Shown here piece after piece: positions 10,616 to 20,794 of a stretch of 64,000 bases of DNA. The number at the start of each line of letters is the position of its first letter. Positions within the stretch are counted from its first letter, which is position 1. The stretch lies in NCBI GenBank assembly GCA_014529385.2, contig CM043953.1:68134372-68198371 (forward strand), in the 5' to 3' direction. The position numbers and the translations under genes are program-made. The notes beneath the pieces were generated by a model. That model made no database searches, was not told where the DNA came from, and was given only the letters and a program-made list of their open reading frames with translations. This DNA is from Adiantum capillus-veneris. Taxonomy: Eukaryota; Streptophyta; Polypodiopsida; Polypodiales; Pteridaceae.

Positions 10616-10775
10616 TATAAGAACTTGGGTGACTATATCTTAGGACCCTCCTCCTAACCTCCCAATATAAAGTCAGGCTCCTAGCCTCTTGCCCTAGACG
10701 GATCCCCTTGTCCACACTGCCTAGCCTGGCCCCTGGCCCAATCCGTGACTCCTTGGCCTTGCCCTTGTCCTGACA
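10616..10775 (-). repeat. Element M 3' LTR (160 bp)
   Basis: Minus-strand start TGTCAGGACAAGGGC at 10,775. The outer end reads TATAAGAAC on the plus strand, where the partner LTR has TGTAAGAAC. A CCTTAAGGGGGGAGTAA tract precedes it on the minus strand (10,776-10,792), the expected polypurine tract. Confidence 0.85.
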
Positions 10776-10792
10776 TTACTCCCCCCTTAAGG
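10776..10792 (-). other. Polypurine tract of element M
   Basis: Minus-strand CCTTAAGGGGGGAGTAA directly before the LTR start. It primes plus-strand DNA synthesis in LTR retroelements. It also encodes the last codons of pol (SSLRGE, stop), as in element P. Confidence 0.8.
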
Positions 10793-11393
10793 AAGAGTTT
10801 TCATCCTCAAAAACAAAACTGGGAAACTTCTTCTTGAGAGCACTAATGTTTTCCCAAGTGGCACCTTCCTCAGATCGATATTTCCATCTGATTAAAGCTT
10901 GTCGACGTACGTGATGACGCGTATGTAAATCATGATAGTCAAGAATTCATTCGTTCATGCGACAAGGTAGGAGGTTCAACGAAATCGACCGAAATCGGTT
11001 GGTCAATGACATTGCCGTCCCTATGTAACCGGTTACGTAAACGGCTTACATGTAACATCGGATGGATACGAGAATGTGTAGGTAACGATAGTTTGTAGGC
11101 ACTATCACCAACTCGCTTGAGTATTTTGAAAGGCCCACAATATCTTGGAGATAATTTAGGTGTTGGGCCAGTTTTCAGACTTTCTGAATGCTCTGGCACA
11201 CGTAAAAATACTTCCTCCCCTTCCTCAAAGGTAACTTGCCGACATTTCTCATCAGCGTACTTCTTATACCTATCCTACGCTTGTCAGACATTCTGACCAG
11301 CAAGTTTCAGCATATCCATATGGTCTTGGAGAAAATCCTTAACCTGTTGGAGTTTTTTGGTTGCCAACCCCACCATAACAGGTGAGCTAGGTT
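10790..11393 (-). pseudogene. Chromovirus integrase C-terminus and chromodomain (element M)
   Basis: Minus-strand reading, with frame changes, gives the end of integrase: [56 protein letters not shown]. Then comes HP..HVSRL...L, followed by a chromodomain-like block RRQALIRWKYRSEEGATWE. This last block is the mark of chromoviruses, where it directs integration to particular chromatin. Frameshifts break the frame near 11,200 and 10,940. The rest of pol lies on the far side of nested insertions or is lost. Confidence 0.85.
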
Positions 11394-11397
11394 GAAT

Positions 11398-11549
11398 GTT
11401 AGACAAGGGGAACTAGAACCTAGGAGTCCACCTCCCAACCACCCACTATATAGCATGTCTCCTAGCCCTTCGCCCTAGTTGGACTCCCTTTCCACACTAC
11501 CTAGCCCGGCCTTGCACTTGTCTAGTCCGGCCTTGCCATTGTTCTGACA
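11398..11549 (-). repeat. LTR of a second, nested chromovirus remnant (element B)
   Basis: It resembles the LTRs of M (shared 'ctcctagcc', 'ccctagttgga', 'ccacactacctagcc') and ends on the minus-strand side at TGTCAGAAC. There it is preceded by a polypurine tract identical in type (TTAAGGGGGGAGTAA). The outer border near 11,398 is set by length only. A partner LTR and target duplication were not found. Confidence 0.6.
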
Positions 11550-12761
11550 TTACTCCCCCCTTAAAGAAGAGTTTTCGTCCTTGAAAACAAAAGTGGGGAA
11601 CTTCTTCTTAAGAACACTAATGTTTTTCCAAGTGGCGCCTTCCTCAGGTCAATCTTTCCACTTGATTAAGACTTGTTGACGTACATGATGACGCGTACAT
11701 AAATCATGATAGTTGAGAATGCGTTCAGGTTCATGCGGTAAGGTAGGAGGTTCAACGAGATCAACCAAAATCTACTGGTCGATGACATTGTCGTCCCCAT
11801 GTAATCGCTTACATAAATGGCTTACATGAAACACTGGATGAATACGAGAATGTGTAGGTAGTAATAATTTGTAGGTAGGATCACCTACTCGCTTGAGTAT
11901 CTTGAAAGGCCCACAATATCGTGGAGATAATTTAGGTGTTGGCCCAGTTTTCATGGTTTTGAGACACTATCCATAAGTGTCATGAATGTTGCGGGCGCAT
12001 TAATTAACCCAAAAGGCATAACCAAAAACTCGTAGTGTCCAAACCTTGTTCAGAATGCAGTCTTGGGTATATCAGCAAGTCGAATACGTACTTGGACATA
12101 ATTCGACCGCAATTCTATTTTCATAAAAATACGAGCATAAGTGAGCTTGTCGAACAACTCATCCACGCGTGGCAATGGGTATTTGTTCTTAACAGTAATC
12201 GCATTTAAGCCACAGTAGTCTACGCACATGCGCATACTACCATCTTTTTTCTTCACTAATAGGATGGGAGAAGCCCATGGTGAAGAACTGGGTTCGATAA
12301 ACCCTCTACTAAGATAGTCAGCAAGCCGACGTTCCACCTCAGCTTCAGAGTAACTCATGCGGTAGAGTGGTTTACTTATTGGTTTACTGCCTGCAACCAC
12401 ATGGATGCTATGTTGCACCGATCATGTCGACGGTAATCCTGATGGCAAATCATTAGGAAAAACATCATGAAATTCCTTTAACAAATTTTTTAAAGCACTA
12501 GAAACCTTTGCTTGTTGAGAAATAGCCATTGGTGGAGGAGATGAGAGAGAAGCATGCGACGTTGAGGAATGTTCAACAGATTCAATATTAGACAGTAAAT
12601 GAGACAATGAGTAATACAAGAAAACTTGATCTATTTCATTATAAAAAACAAGCTGCATAAGCTCAGCTGTACATATTAGTGGTGAGGAAGGCACATCCTT
12701 CTCTCCTAACAACAACACATGTGCGCCATGGGATTCAAACATCAAGCTGTTGTGCTCATAG
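11550..12761 (-). pseudogene. Chromovirus pol remnant with internal deletion (element B)
   Basis: Minus-strand blocks in order: 12,761-12,422 ends with the lead-in to RT (ALKNLLKEFHDVFPNDLPSG). 12,418-11,990 is the start of RT ([57 protein letters not shown], and [20 protein letters not shown] after a frameshift). At about 11,960 it jumps to the integrase end ([20 protein letters not shown]) and a chromodomain-like tail. The RT active site, RNase H and the integrase core are therefore missing, removed by one deletion. The right end is cut by the insertion of G1 at 12,762. Whether this belongs to B or to a rearranged M cannot be settled from this window. Confidence 0.75.
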
Positions 12762-13086
12762 TGACGGTCGGTTTTCGAAGAACCAAACCCCAAGAAGGGG
12801 AGAGCATATTACCAAGAGAAAAAAAAAGAGGTTTCTTTAACATTCACCACCCCTCTAGGCTTAACCACTGGCGGGGCGCCACCAATTCGGCCACATCTTC
12901 CCATTATTGCCAGAAGACAGGTCTCTCTCTCCCCTACTACTCGGCTCCGCCAACACACTCTCTCACTTACTCTGCCGCTGCATCACCGAGCCTAGTGGAC
13001 GCATAAAACGAGATACCACCGTCACACCCCCTCTGGCAAGCCGCCAGTTTTATAAATATTCTCTCTCTCTCTCTCTCTCATTTTTT

Positions 13087-13160
<74 letters not shown>

Positions 13161-13385
13161 TCTCTCTCTCTCTTCGCTCGTCCATAGTCTAGCCCAGCGA
13201 GCCGCCATACCTCACCTCTCCCTCTTCCCTCTTGTCCACACCCCTCGGCTCCACTCTCCTCCTTATTTCCCCCCCCTATTTTCTTCCCACCAGCGGACCA
13301 CCGCCCTATCTTCCCCTATCTTTCTCCCCCTCACTCACACACTCTCTCTCACTCTCTTCCCCAGGGTGGGAACCCGCCACTATGT

Positions 13386-13459
<74 letters not shown>

Positions 13460-13640
13460 AAACCACTATACCCCCTCCCCTTGTCCCCTCCGTTGACCAC
13501 GCTCAACCCCCCCCCCCCCCCCCCCCCCCTTCTCGCCCACTGTCAGCCACGAGCCACCCAAGCCAAGCCCATCCCGCCATCTCGCGTGCTCTCTCTACCA
13601 CAGCCCAAAGGCGCATGAGGGCCCTCTCTCTCTCTCTCTC

Positions 13641-13688
<48 letters not shown>

Positions 13689-13784
13689 CCTCACCTCCAC
13701 TCGGCATCACGCTCCCTCACCCCGTCCTCTCTCGCTCTCTCGCCCTGTGTCGAGCAGCCCATGCGGGCGTAGTAGAACCGTATG

Positions 13785-13820
<36 letters not shown>

Positions 13821-13879
13821 ACCCCACATACACACACCCTTCCCCTCCCATCTCTCCTTGGTGCATGCTGGTCCGTCTT

Positions 13880-13922
<43 letters not shown>

Positions 13923-14025
13923 CTCGCCGTGAGCAGGCCCATACGGGCGCAGGGTAAAACACACACACATGCACACACCCACACTTCACCCCGTTTCACT
14001 CACTCACACACACACACATCCCTCG

Positions 14026-14096
<71 letters not shown>

Positions 14097-14510
14097 GCTC
14101 TTTGCGTAGCCATTTCTGTAGTAAGCAGTGTTTTAAAAAAACACACACACATATATATATATATATATATCAACATTATTCTCATTCCCACGCACATTTG
14201 TCCATACACACTCACACTCGCGCACTCGCACATATACACACACGCCTACACTCACCCATACACAACACACACACACACACACGCATATACGCACACTCAC
14301 AACAAAGAAGAAAAAGAAACCAAAGGACATCGACGACATCAACAAAAGAAAGAAGGCAGCCAAATCCCGCTACACCGACACCAAAACAAGCAAAGACGCC
14401 GAAGGCATGCTCCGTCCGATCCCGAAAGTGACGAATGCGCTACATTGACGCACCAGCTAGGCCGTCATCCACCGGCATCGCATCCACGACGCCCTCTTCA
14501 GTAAAACTCG
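12762..14510 (+). repeat. G1 5' LTR, first part
   Basis: Starts TGACGGTCGGTTTTCGAAG and aligns with the 3' LTR start TGTCTGCCGGTTTTCGAAA at 36,013. The two then run in parallel through 'ccacccctctaggcttaacca', the same series of CT tracts, and 'cacaacaaagaagaaaaagaaa'. It is interrupted at 14,510 by the copia element and resumes beyond the second nested element at 23,973. Confidence 0.85.
13061..14094. repeat. Series of (CT)n tracts and a C-run inside the G1 5' LTR
   Basis: CT runs lie at about 13,061-13,172, 13,391-13,458, 13,621-13,686, 13,788-13,816, 13,882-13,919 and 14,029-14,094. A run of about 22 C lies at 13,507-13,528. The 3' LTR has CT tracts in the same places (about 36,341-36,408, 36,638-36,706, 36,858-36,893, 36,999-37,014, 37,088-37,129), so they were part of the element. 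Long serine/leucine frames here are artefacts. Confidence 0.9.
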
Positions 14511-14699
14511 TGAAGGGGATCGGGGAGCACCACAGACGGAGAGTGTGAGAGAAGGAGACACACGACACACAGATATGGGTGGGGAGACTCAAAAGAGTGA
14601 GCAGCCCCCTATACACTTATGCTATGTATAAGGTATACAAGTCAGTGGGCGCCCAGACTCTGGGCGGCCGGGCAAGGCACAGACGCCTATACCCCAACA
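14511..14699 (-). repeat. Copia element 3' LTR (189 bp)
   Basis: Identical by eye to 18,006-18,194. On the minus strand it begins TGTTGGGGTATAGGCG and ends CCCCTTCA. AAGTGGGAGGT (about 14,700-14,710, minus strand) directly before it is the standard copia polypurine tract. Confidence 0.92.
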
Positions 14700-14892
14700 A
14701 CCTCCCACTTAAAGGCGACTATGCCTTTAAGCAAGAGAACCTAGTCTAAAGACTACAAAAGGTGAGAGAAAACCGCTCTCAACTGATGCCCACTGGCTGG
14801 CTGTGATCGTGTGCATCCGACTGTCCTGCTCCCGTGTAAGTCCATACACCACCAGACATACCGCACACGTACTGTAAGTATGTACGCAATAC

Positions 14893-15408
14893 CTACATAT
14901 CTCCCTCGTGCACTATGCCATCATCAGTCAACAAACAACTGACAACCCCAACTGCAAATGCTCCCACTGCAGCTGCGATATCCGGTCTCAAGATCAGCAT
15001 CTCATACATGAGACCACCGAATGTCGATGCAATGCTAGCGGGCCCTACTAGCTCTACGGAGCATGCATCAACATATATATCCCTGGCAATAGGCATCTTT
15101 GACTGACGAGGCGTGTCAGCCACATGCATCTCCTGACTGTCCGCAAAAGACGCATCAACCTGTCGTGCAACCTGAGAGCAAACCAGTTGCTCTAGGTGTC
15201 TGCTGGAAGACATATCCTGCACAACTATATCCCCATGCTCACTGTCGAGCATAGAAAGGAATGATTGCATAATCGCTGACATCTCAGTCTCCTCTGCAAT
15301 CATCCACTGCAAACATGACCACTCAATCTGCTGTGACTCACTAGAGCTCTCATGCTCTAACTCCAAAAGACTCTTGAGAAGCGACTCCCTCCTCCTGTCG
15401 TGACTCAC
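14893..15408 (-). pseudogene. Downstream ORF of the non-autonomous copia element
   Basis: 171 codons following the gag-protease frame after a gap of about 45 bp, in another frame. It contains LLELEHESSSESQQIEWSC and a tail of AAAVGAFAVGVVSCLLTDDG, plus phrases like ISYVDACSVELVG (frame-dependent). It has no zinc finger and no integrase or RT motifs. It may descend from the linker or from the RNase H end of pol. Hydrophobic alanine/valine residues fill the last 30. I cannot name it; it ends about 180 bp before the 3' LTR. Confidence 0.4.
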
Positions 15409-15451
15409 TAGAGCAAGACCGCTCTACCTGTCTATCCTGCATAGAAGTATC

Positions 15452-16633
15452 TCACACAACTGACTCTCTGCTTTGCTCAGTCACTAGCAAAGCATGCATG
15501 TCTGACTCTGTCACCTCTCTGTGTGACTGCTCAAGTCGTGCCCCAACTGTGTACACAACGAGCTCACTACTCTGCACTCCATGCAAAGTACCCTGCAACC
15601 CATGAGCAAAAGAGACTCGCCTGCTCTCTCGCTCTCTACCTGGCTGCATGATCACAGAGACAACACCGTCTCTCCCGTGATCCACATGCAATGGGTAACC
15701 TGTACCACTCTTGGCACCTCTCGCAATCACTAGCGAACCCAAATGCATCACAAAATCTCGCTCTCGTAGCGAAATCTGACATCCACAATCTCTAAGCTGA
15801 CCAATCGAGATCAAATCCCGTCTTAGATCTGGCACATAACGCACATGACGCAGGGTAAATCTCATACCACTGGGAAAGGACAAACATACGTCTCCTGCAC
15901 CCTTAATGTCATACACAACACCATCAGCCATGTGCACACAACCAAGTCTCCCACTAGAAAACGTGCTAAACCACTCACGATGCGACGTGACATGGAAAGT
16001 AGCATCTAAATCTAGTAACCAATGTGAAGACAATGTGCAATCCGATATGCAATCCGTAGACATAAGATCGTCTGAAGACAAGCTAGATGTAAATGTGACA
16101 TCACCGTCACAAGCATACTCAGTAACCACCGTACTGATCTCACTAGCATCTGTCATGCCCAAATCTGCATCACGAAACTGTCGTCTCCGTTGTCTCAAAC
16201 GCCTGAAACATCGACGCCTAATGTGCCCTCTATGTCCACAATGCCAACATGTCAAGTCTCTATGCCGTCGAGACTTGCGTGTGGGACCAATCTCTCCCAT
16301 GGACATAGAAGTGGGACTAGACTCCCCAGTAGATATGGATGTCGCGTACATAGCATGTAAACTCTGCCATAAAGCATGAGTTGTAGTCTCCCTCGAGACC
16401 TGCCAATCAACAGACTCAACCAGATGCAAACGAATCGTAGACATTGCTAACTCATCAAGATCCTGCCAATCATCATCACTCATAGACTTGGGCTTCGCCG
16501 ATAAACCACGCAAGGGTTTATCCTGCCCCAAATCTGTCAATGCACCAAGCATATGTTCCTTCCAAGCAACAAAATCTGTACCATCAAACTGTGTCAGACC
16601 ATAACGCTGGAAGTCAAATGAAAAATCAGCCAT
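15452..16633 (-). CDS. Copia Gag-protease polyprotein (non-autonomous element)
   Basis: The likely start is the ATG at 16,633 (MADFSFDFQRYGLTQFDGTD), since the upstream frame is leader. The N-terminal part is a copia Gag (FDGTDFVAWKEHMLGALTDL, HLVESVDWQVSRETTTHALW, QSLHAMYATS). A CCHC zinc knuckle follows (CWHCGHRGHIRRRC). The pre-protease signature then appears as WLLDLDATFHVTSHREWFS. The usual WLLDSGAS.H.T...EWF has lost its catalytic D-S-G (now D-L-D), so the protease should be dead. The order continues with HVRYVPDLRRDLISIGQL, typical of copia. It is open for about 394 codons and ends before any integrase. Gag could still package RNA if expressed. Confidence 0.85.
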   Translation of the reverse strand: MADFSFDFQRYGLTQFDGTDFVAWKEHMLGALTDLGQDKPLRGLSAKPKSMSDDDWQDLDELAMSTIRLHLVESVDWQVSRETTTHALWQSLHAMYATSISTGESSPTSMSMGEIGPTRKSRRHRDLTCWHCGHRGHIRRRCFRRLRQRRRQFRDADLGMTDASEISTVVTEYACDGDVTFTSSLSSDDLMSTDCISDCTLSSHWLLDLDATFHVTSHREWFSTFSSGRLGCVHMADGVVYDIKGAGDVCLSFPSGMRFTLRHVRYVPDLRRDLISIGQLRDCGCQISLRERDFVMHLGSLVIARGAKSGTGYPLHVDHGRDGVVSVIMQPGRERESRRVSFAHGLQGTLHGVQSSELVVYTVGARLEQSHREVTESDMHALLVTEQSRESVV

Positions 16634-17991
16634 AATGCTCGCAAAAGAGCAACCAACAATGAGTAGCAAATGTCAACCAAATCAGCCCTAAACTGGCTCG
16701 AATCGCATCAACAAAAGTCTGCAAATATGGCTGCAAATCAGCCCCAAAACAGCCCCAAAATTCAGCTCTTAAACAACTGCATAAACAAGTCACAAACGTG
16801 TCCCAGATCAGCCTACAACTGAGCCATACATGGACACCTGCAAAGAGGAAACAATGGCTGAAAACTCAGCGCCCAAATAAGCCCTCAAACCTGCCTATAA
16901 ACTTGTAAACCTATAGTTGAAACCTGCTGAAAAACCTCAAGCCATTAGTGCTCGAATCCGGCTACCTAGCTCGTAGCCACACAAGCATACATCACAATAC
17001 TCACTCCTGTGAGTGTGCCAAGATAATTGTACGCCTGTCAAACCCGTGAGCTAATCACCAAGCCCACACTGTGCGGTATCGATGCATACACACGCACAAA
17101 TCTCCCACCTGCAGAGAACACCGCACGCAAATGTTGAGTGCAACCCGCAATCTTTACCTAGATCGCATAAATGATGCGCATAAAACTCCTGGGAAAATTT
17201 CGCCAGAGTTTCGTCAGTAAAACGGCCACAAAACCAGTAACCAAACTGACTGCACGCTCAAAACCATGAGCAGCCAAAGCGCATCAAACCTCACTCCAAA
17301 TGCATGCACCAATCTCCACACTTTGCATACATAATTGCAAACACCTGCAAATTTAGTACACAAATATCTGCTCTACCTGTGACTGCCAAAAAACATGCTC
17401 GAGGCATACATTGACGAGCTCAAAATGCAATCACATTAGTCTCCTTGAGCATCAAACCACATAAGGCATACATCGTATCCTCCCACCTGTGAGGAAACTT
17501 GCAGCAAATATCACTCTCACATTTGAGAGCAAACCATGTGTGGAATCCTCGACACACAATAAACAACTGCTACTGCAGAAAATTCAGCATTCAGAATTTT
17601 AAAATTCTGATATGACGAGCGCGTCCGGAGCGTGTCCAAACCCCAAGGTAGACTCCTGGATCACATGTATCCGAGTCCGGTTGTGAAAGCTATGCCAAAA
17701 ACCTCCGTTTCGGCCCAAAAACGCAGCATAAACTGCCAAAAGAGGGCTGAAAACTGTAGCTCCTCAACCGTAGCTCGAATGAAGTTTTTGATGGCTCGAA
17801 CGGCTTCGAAAGGGGGGTAAAACATAAGGACGCCTGGTGGAAACGCTCTCGAAAAGCTGAATTTGCTGATGCCGAAGTCGAAACCCTGTTTGCACTCTTA
17901 AAAGTGCGCGCGCGTGGATGCGATTTCGGGAATGAAATTGGCTCTCCGCTGTCGTCGTGACTGTGCACACATGCGCTCCCTCCGCACCTAC
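16634..17991 (-). other. Long leader of the copia element
   Basis: About 1.36 kb lies between the primer site and the gag ATG, unusually long for a copia element. It is rich in short CA-, CTG- and GCA-containing words, with repeated phrases such as 'aactggc', 'ctgcaaa' and 'cagccc'. No coding frame is recognised in it. Confidence 0.5.
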
Positions 17992-18003
17992 GCTCTGATA
18001 CCA
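17992..18003 (-). other. Primer-binding site of the copia element (tRNA-Met)
   Basis: The minus strand reads TGGTATCAGAGC two bases after the LTR, complementary to initiator tRNA-Met. Confidence 0.9.
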
Positions 18004-18005
18004 AT

Positions 18006-18194
18006 TGAAGGGGATCGGGGAGCACCACAGACGGAGAGTGTGAGAGAAGGAGACACACGACACACAGATATGGGTGGGGAGACTCAAAAGAGTGAGCAGC
18101 CCCCTATACACTTATGCTATGTATAAGGTATACAAGTCAGTGGGCGCCCAGACTCTGGGCGGCCGGGCAAGGCACAGACGCCTATACCCCAACA
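18006..18194 (-). repeat. Copia element 5' LTR (189 bp)
   Basis: Identical by eye to 14,511-14,699. The next five bases, ACCCG, form the right copy of the target duplication. Confidence 0.92.
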
Positions 18195-18204
18195 ACCCGT
18201 AGGT

Positions 18205-18428
18205 TGCTACAAACGGAGAACGCGGTGGCCTTGCAAAACAGAGAAAACAACATATTGCAAGCCCATAAATCGACAAAGCTGAATACCTGACAACCATCCT
18301 TGCAAATATCCCATGCCATACACAAAATAGAGAGACATCGAGCGAGAGAGAGAAGAAGCGCACGTGCAGATGTGCCTCCTAGAGCGGAGTTCCACACCGG
18401 CACGGCGAGAGAGAGAGAGAGAGGAGAG

Positions 18429-18462
<34 letters not shown>

Positions 18463-18793
18463 GAGAGAGAGAAGAGAGAGAGAGAGGAGGGGGAGAGAGA
18501 GAGGGGGGGGGGGGGGGGGGGGGGGGAGGGAGAAGAATAGACACGGGCGCTGGGTGCAATCTCCCCCCGTGCAAGGTGAGCATTTCCCTCTTGCACGTAT
18601 TTATTTATAGATTTCTTCAATGCCCAAAAATGAGTACAAACTGGCCGGTCGGACATAATTGGCCAAAGCTCATAAAGAGCACTTGAATAACCAAATATAC
18701 ATAAATGTAATATCCTTTTGTATAATCCATTATCTGCTGATGCTTTTGTCACCTGTCAGCTGTAATAGATATAAAAATATCAATTCTATAACA
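18205..18793 (-). repeat. GUF1-carrying element 3' LTR (589 bp)
   Basis: Contains a GA tract (about 18,407-18,500) and a G run (18,503-18,526). The polypurine tract lies at about 18,794-18,803. It differs from the partner LTR mainly in the length of the GA/G tract. Confidence 0.9.
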
Positions 18794-20790
18794 TACCTCT
18801 CCGTTGGAAAGCAACTGTCCTCAGTTGCAAAGATAAAAATCTGCAAACAATACTTGTCAAAAACAATGATTAGAAATCTGTAACAAAACTATCACATAGT
18901 GAAAGAAAAATCCAAAAAAATTAAACAACATTGCTTATGCCTGCCGTCATCCACATACTACCTATTCTAGTGTCCCATACCACTAGAATAAGCAGTATAT
19001 GTCATACCCTGCTGAATCAGGATGTCATCGGTCACACTCATCATTGTATAAATCAATTCTCATCAATCTCAAGTTCACTTTCATAAATACTGTCGCGACA
19101 GAAAATCATCATATACTAATTCCAATTCCAATTCCAAATCCAAATCCAAAATATCTTTCATTTTCTATACCCGGGTAACAAAATCATACCAGTTACAGTG
19201 GTGGCCAGCCACTGCAGCATGATTTTGTGATCGATGTTGCCTAAACCGACGAATCTACACCCGACGTGCTGCCTAAATTGACGAATCGGCACTTGTGCTC
19301 CCTAAACCGGTGAATCTGCACTGATATTATGTAAACTTATGAATCTATCATGTATTATGTGCTGCCTACATCGGCGGATCTGCATGGACAACTGGTGCTG
19401 CCTAAATCGGCGGATCTACACCCGGATGAGCATTGACACACTGCCTAAATCGGTGAATTTGTGTGCATGTGACCAATGGACTAGAAAAGACATAAAATAT
19501 TAAAATATTTACTATGTGTTTGACACCACTTTGGGGTATAGTGGAATAGCAAAGTACTTACAAACTCTTGTTTATGATGGAAAACACCTTAGCTCATGTG
19601 AGGCGCTATATAATATCAAATGACCTTAATAAAAATTCCATTTAGTGCAAAATTTAAGCCATTATATGAGAGATGCATGGCTGGGGTGATAGCTCATAAG
19701 ACAACGTGAAAAGAGAAAAGAGATAGTGGAGGTACTTACCTGGATAATAGATTGTATTTAAAAATGTATACACCAGTGTGTGCATGTAGAGAGAGGTACA
19801 AATAAGAGAAAGTTGTGACTGACAGCTGTCAAACTTTCACTAAAGGATAGTTAACAAATAAAAATGTGTGAATGTTGTGTTAATAAATTTTCCATGAAAT
19901 AAAAGAATATTTCTCCTATCTAGAATTTATTAATGTTACTTTCTAAAGATACATAGATAGATCTTACTTATCAGGGATAATTGAAATGATGTTTCAAGAG
20001 GGGTATTATCAGAATGCATTAAGGAGTGTCATATATGGAGTTTGATATGAGAGCATTGTATGTAGTTTATCTGTAAAACTTTTCTCAAAAACAAAGTATT
20101 AAAAGCAAATGCTTGGTAAATTTAAGAAAACGTTAATAAATGCAAATGCATTAACATTTGAAGCGCCGTGATGGAAAAATTTGTTGCAAAGTTTGTTTGC
20201 CAAGAAAAGAGAATGAAAGTAGATAACTTGAAGTACAAATGAGCGGATAAGAGCGGTATTATTTAAATTTATAGGGTGGTTTGCAAGATTAGGACGACCA
20301 GCAGATATCGGTTGTTAGATAAAGTGAGGCCACACTCAATGTATAACATCTCTTGCTGTGTATATCCTGCTCAAGTTGCTAGTGAAAAACATGGAGAAAA
20401 TCTAAGAAACCACACCTTCGGGGCACTAATGAATTCTTTTCATATTGTCCCCAACTCATTGTAGCTTACTAAAGGCCAACCTCCTCATAAAATAAAAATA
20501 AAAAAATCTGAAAACTAGGCTTGATTAGCACCTTTCTTCGAAGTAAACCACTCTTTTGAGCACCAGCCGCTTAGCATACATGCGCCATTCTGCTTGCATC
20601 AGCAACACAATGATTCATTGCAAACCTCTCTAACTTATAACAAAGATGAGTAATACTTTCCACGTTGTTTTATCAACTAAAAAAACCACACTATCCAGCT
20701 GCATACTTAGTCAACTCTCCAAGATTAAATCGATAGCCTCTATCAGCTACCAAGTACCCTCCCCAATAATAAAGCCAGTAATAAACCTAT
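18794..20790 (-). other. Interior of the GUF1-carrying element, 3' side
   Basis: AT-rich sequence with no recognised coding frame. It contains the degenerate tandem array at 19,231-19,470. Nothing resembling retroelement proteins was found on either strand. Confidence 0.5.
19231..19470. repeat. Degenerate tandem array, unit about 30-55 bp
   Basis: The word 'gcctaaatcggcggatctaca' and its variants recur at least six times ('cctaaaccgacgaatctaca', 'cctaaattgacgaatcggca', 'cctaaaccggtgaatctgca', 'cctacatcggcggatctgca', 'cctaaatcggtgaatttgtg') with spacers of varied length. The conserved core is CCTAAATCGGCGAATCT. This could be a set of protein-binding sites or a decayed minisatellite. Confidence 0.8.
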
Positions 20791-20794
20791 TTCA

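Larger units (their letters stand above)
14511..18194 (-). mobile_element. Non-autonomous copia element with identical LTRs (gag-protease only)
   Basis: A 189-bp repeat stands at both ends (14,511-14,699 and 18,006-18,194) with no difference that I can see by eye. The ends are TG...CA. Flanking bases are ACTCG and ACCCG, a 5-bp target duplication with one change. A tRNA-Met primer site adjoins the right LTR and a polypurine tract adjoins the left, giving minus-strand orientation. The 3.3-kb interior encodes Gag and a protease-like piece but no integrase, RT or RNase H. It therefore depends on enzymes from a relative. Identical LTRs indicate a very recent insertion. Confidence 0.9.

Noticed and set aside
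13061-14110. Long open frames rich in serine/leucine (or Arg/Glu on the other strand), up to 341 codons
   Set aside because: They are produced by (CT/GA)n dinucleotide tracts, which are open in several frames on both strands; no protein is supported.
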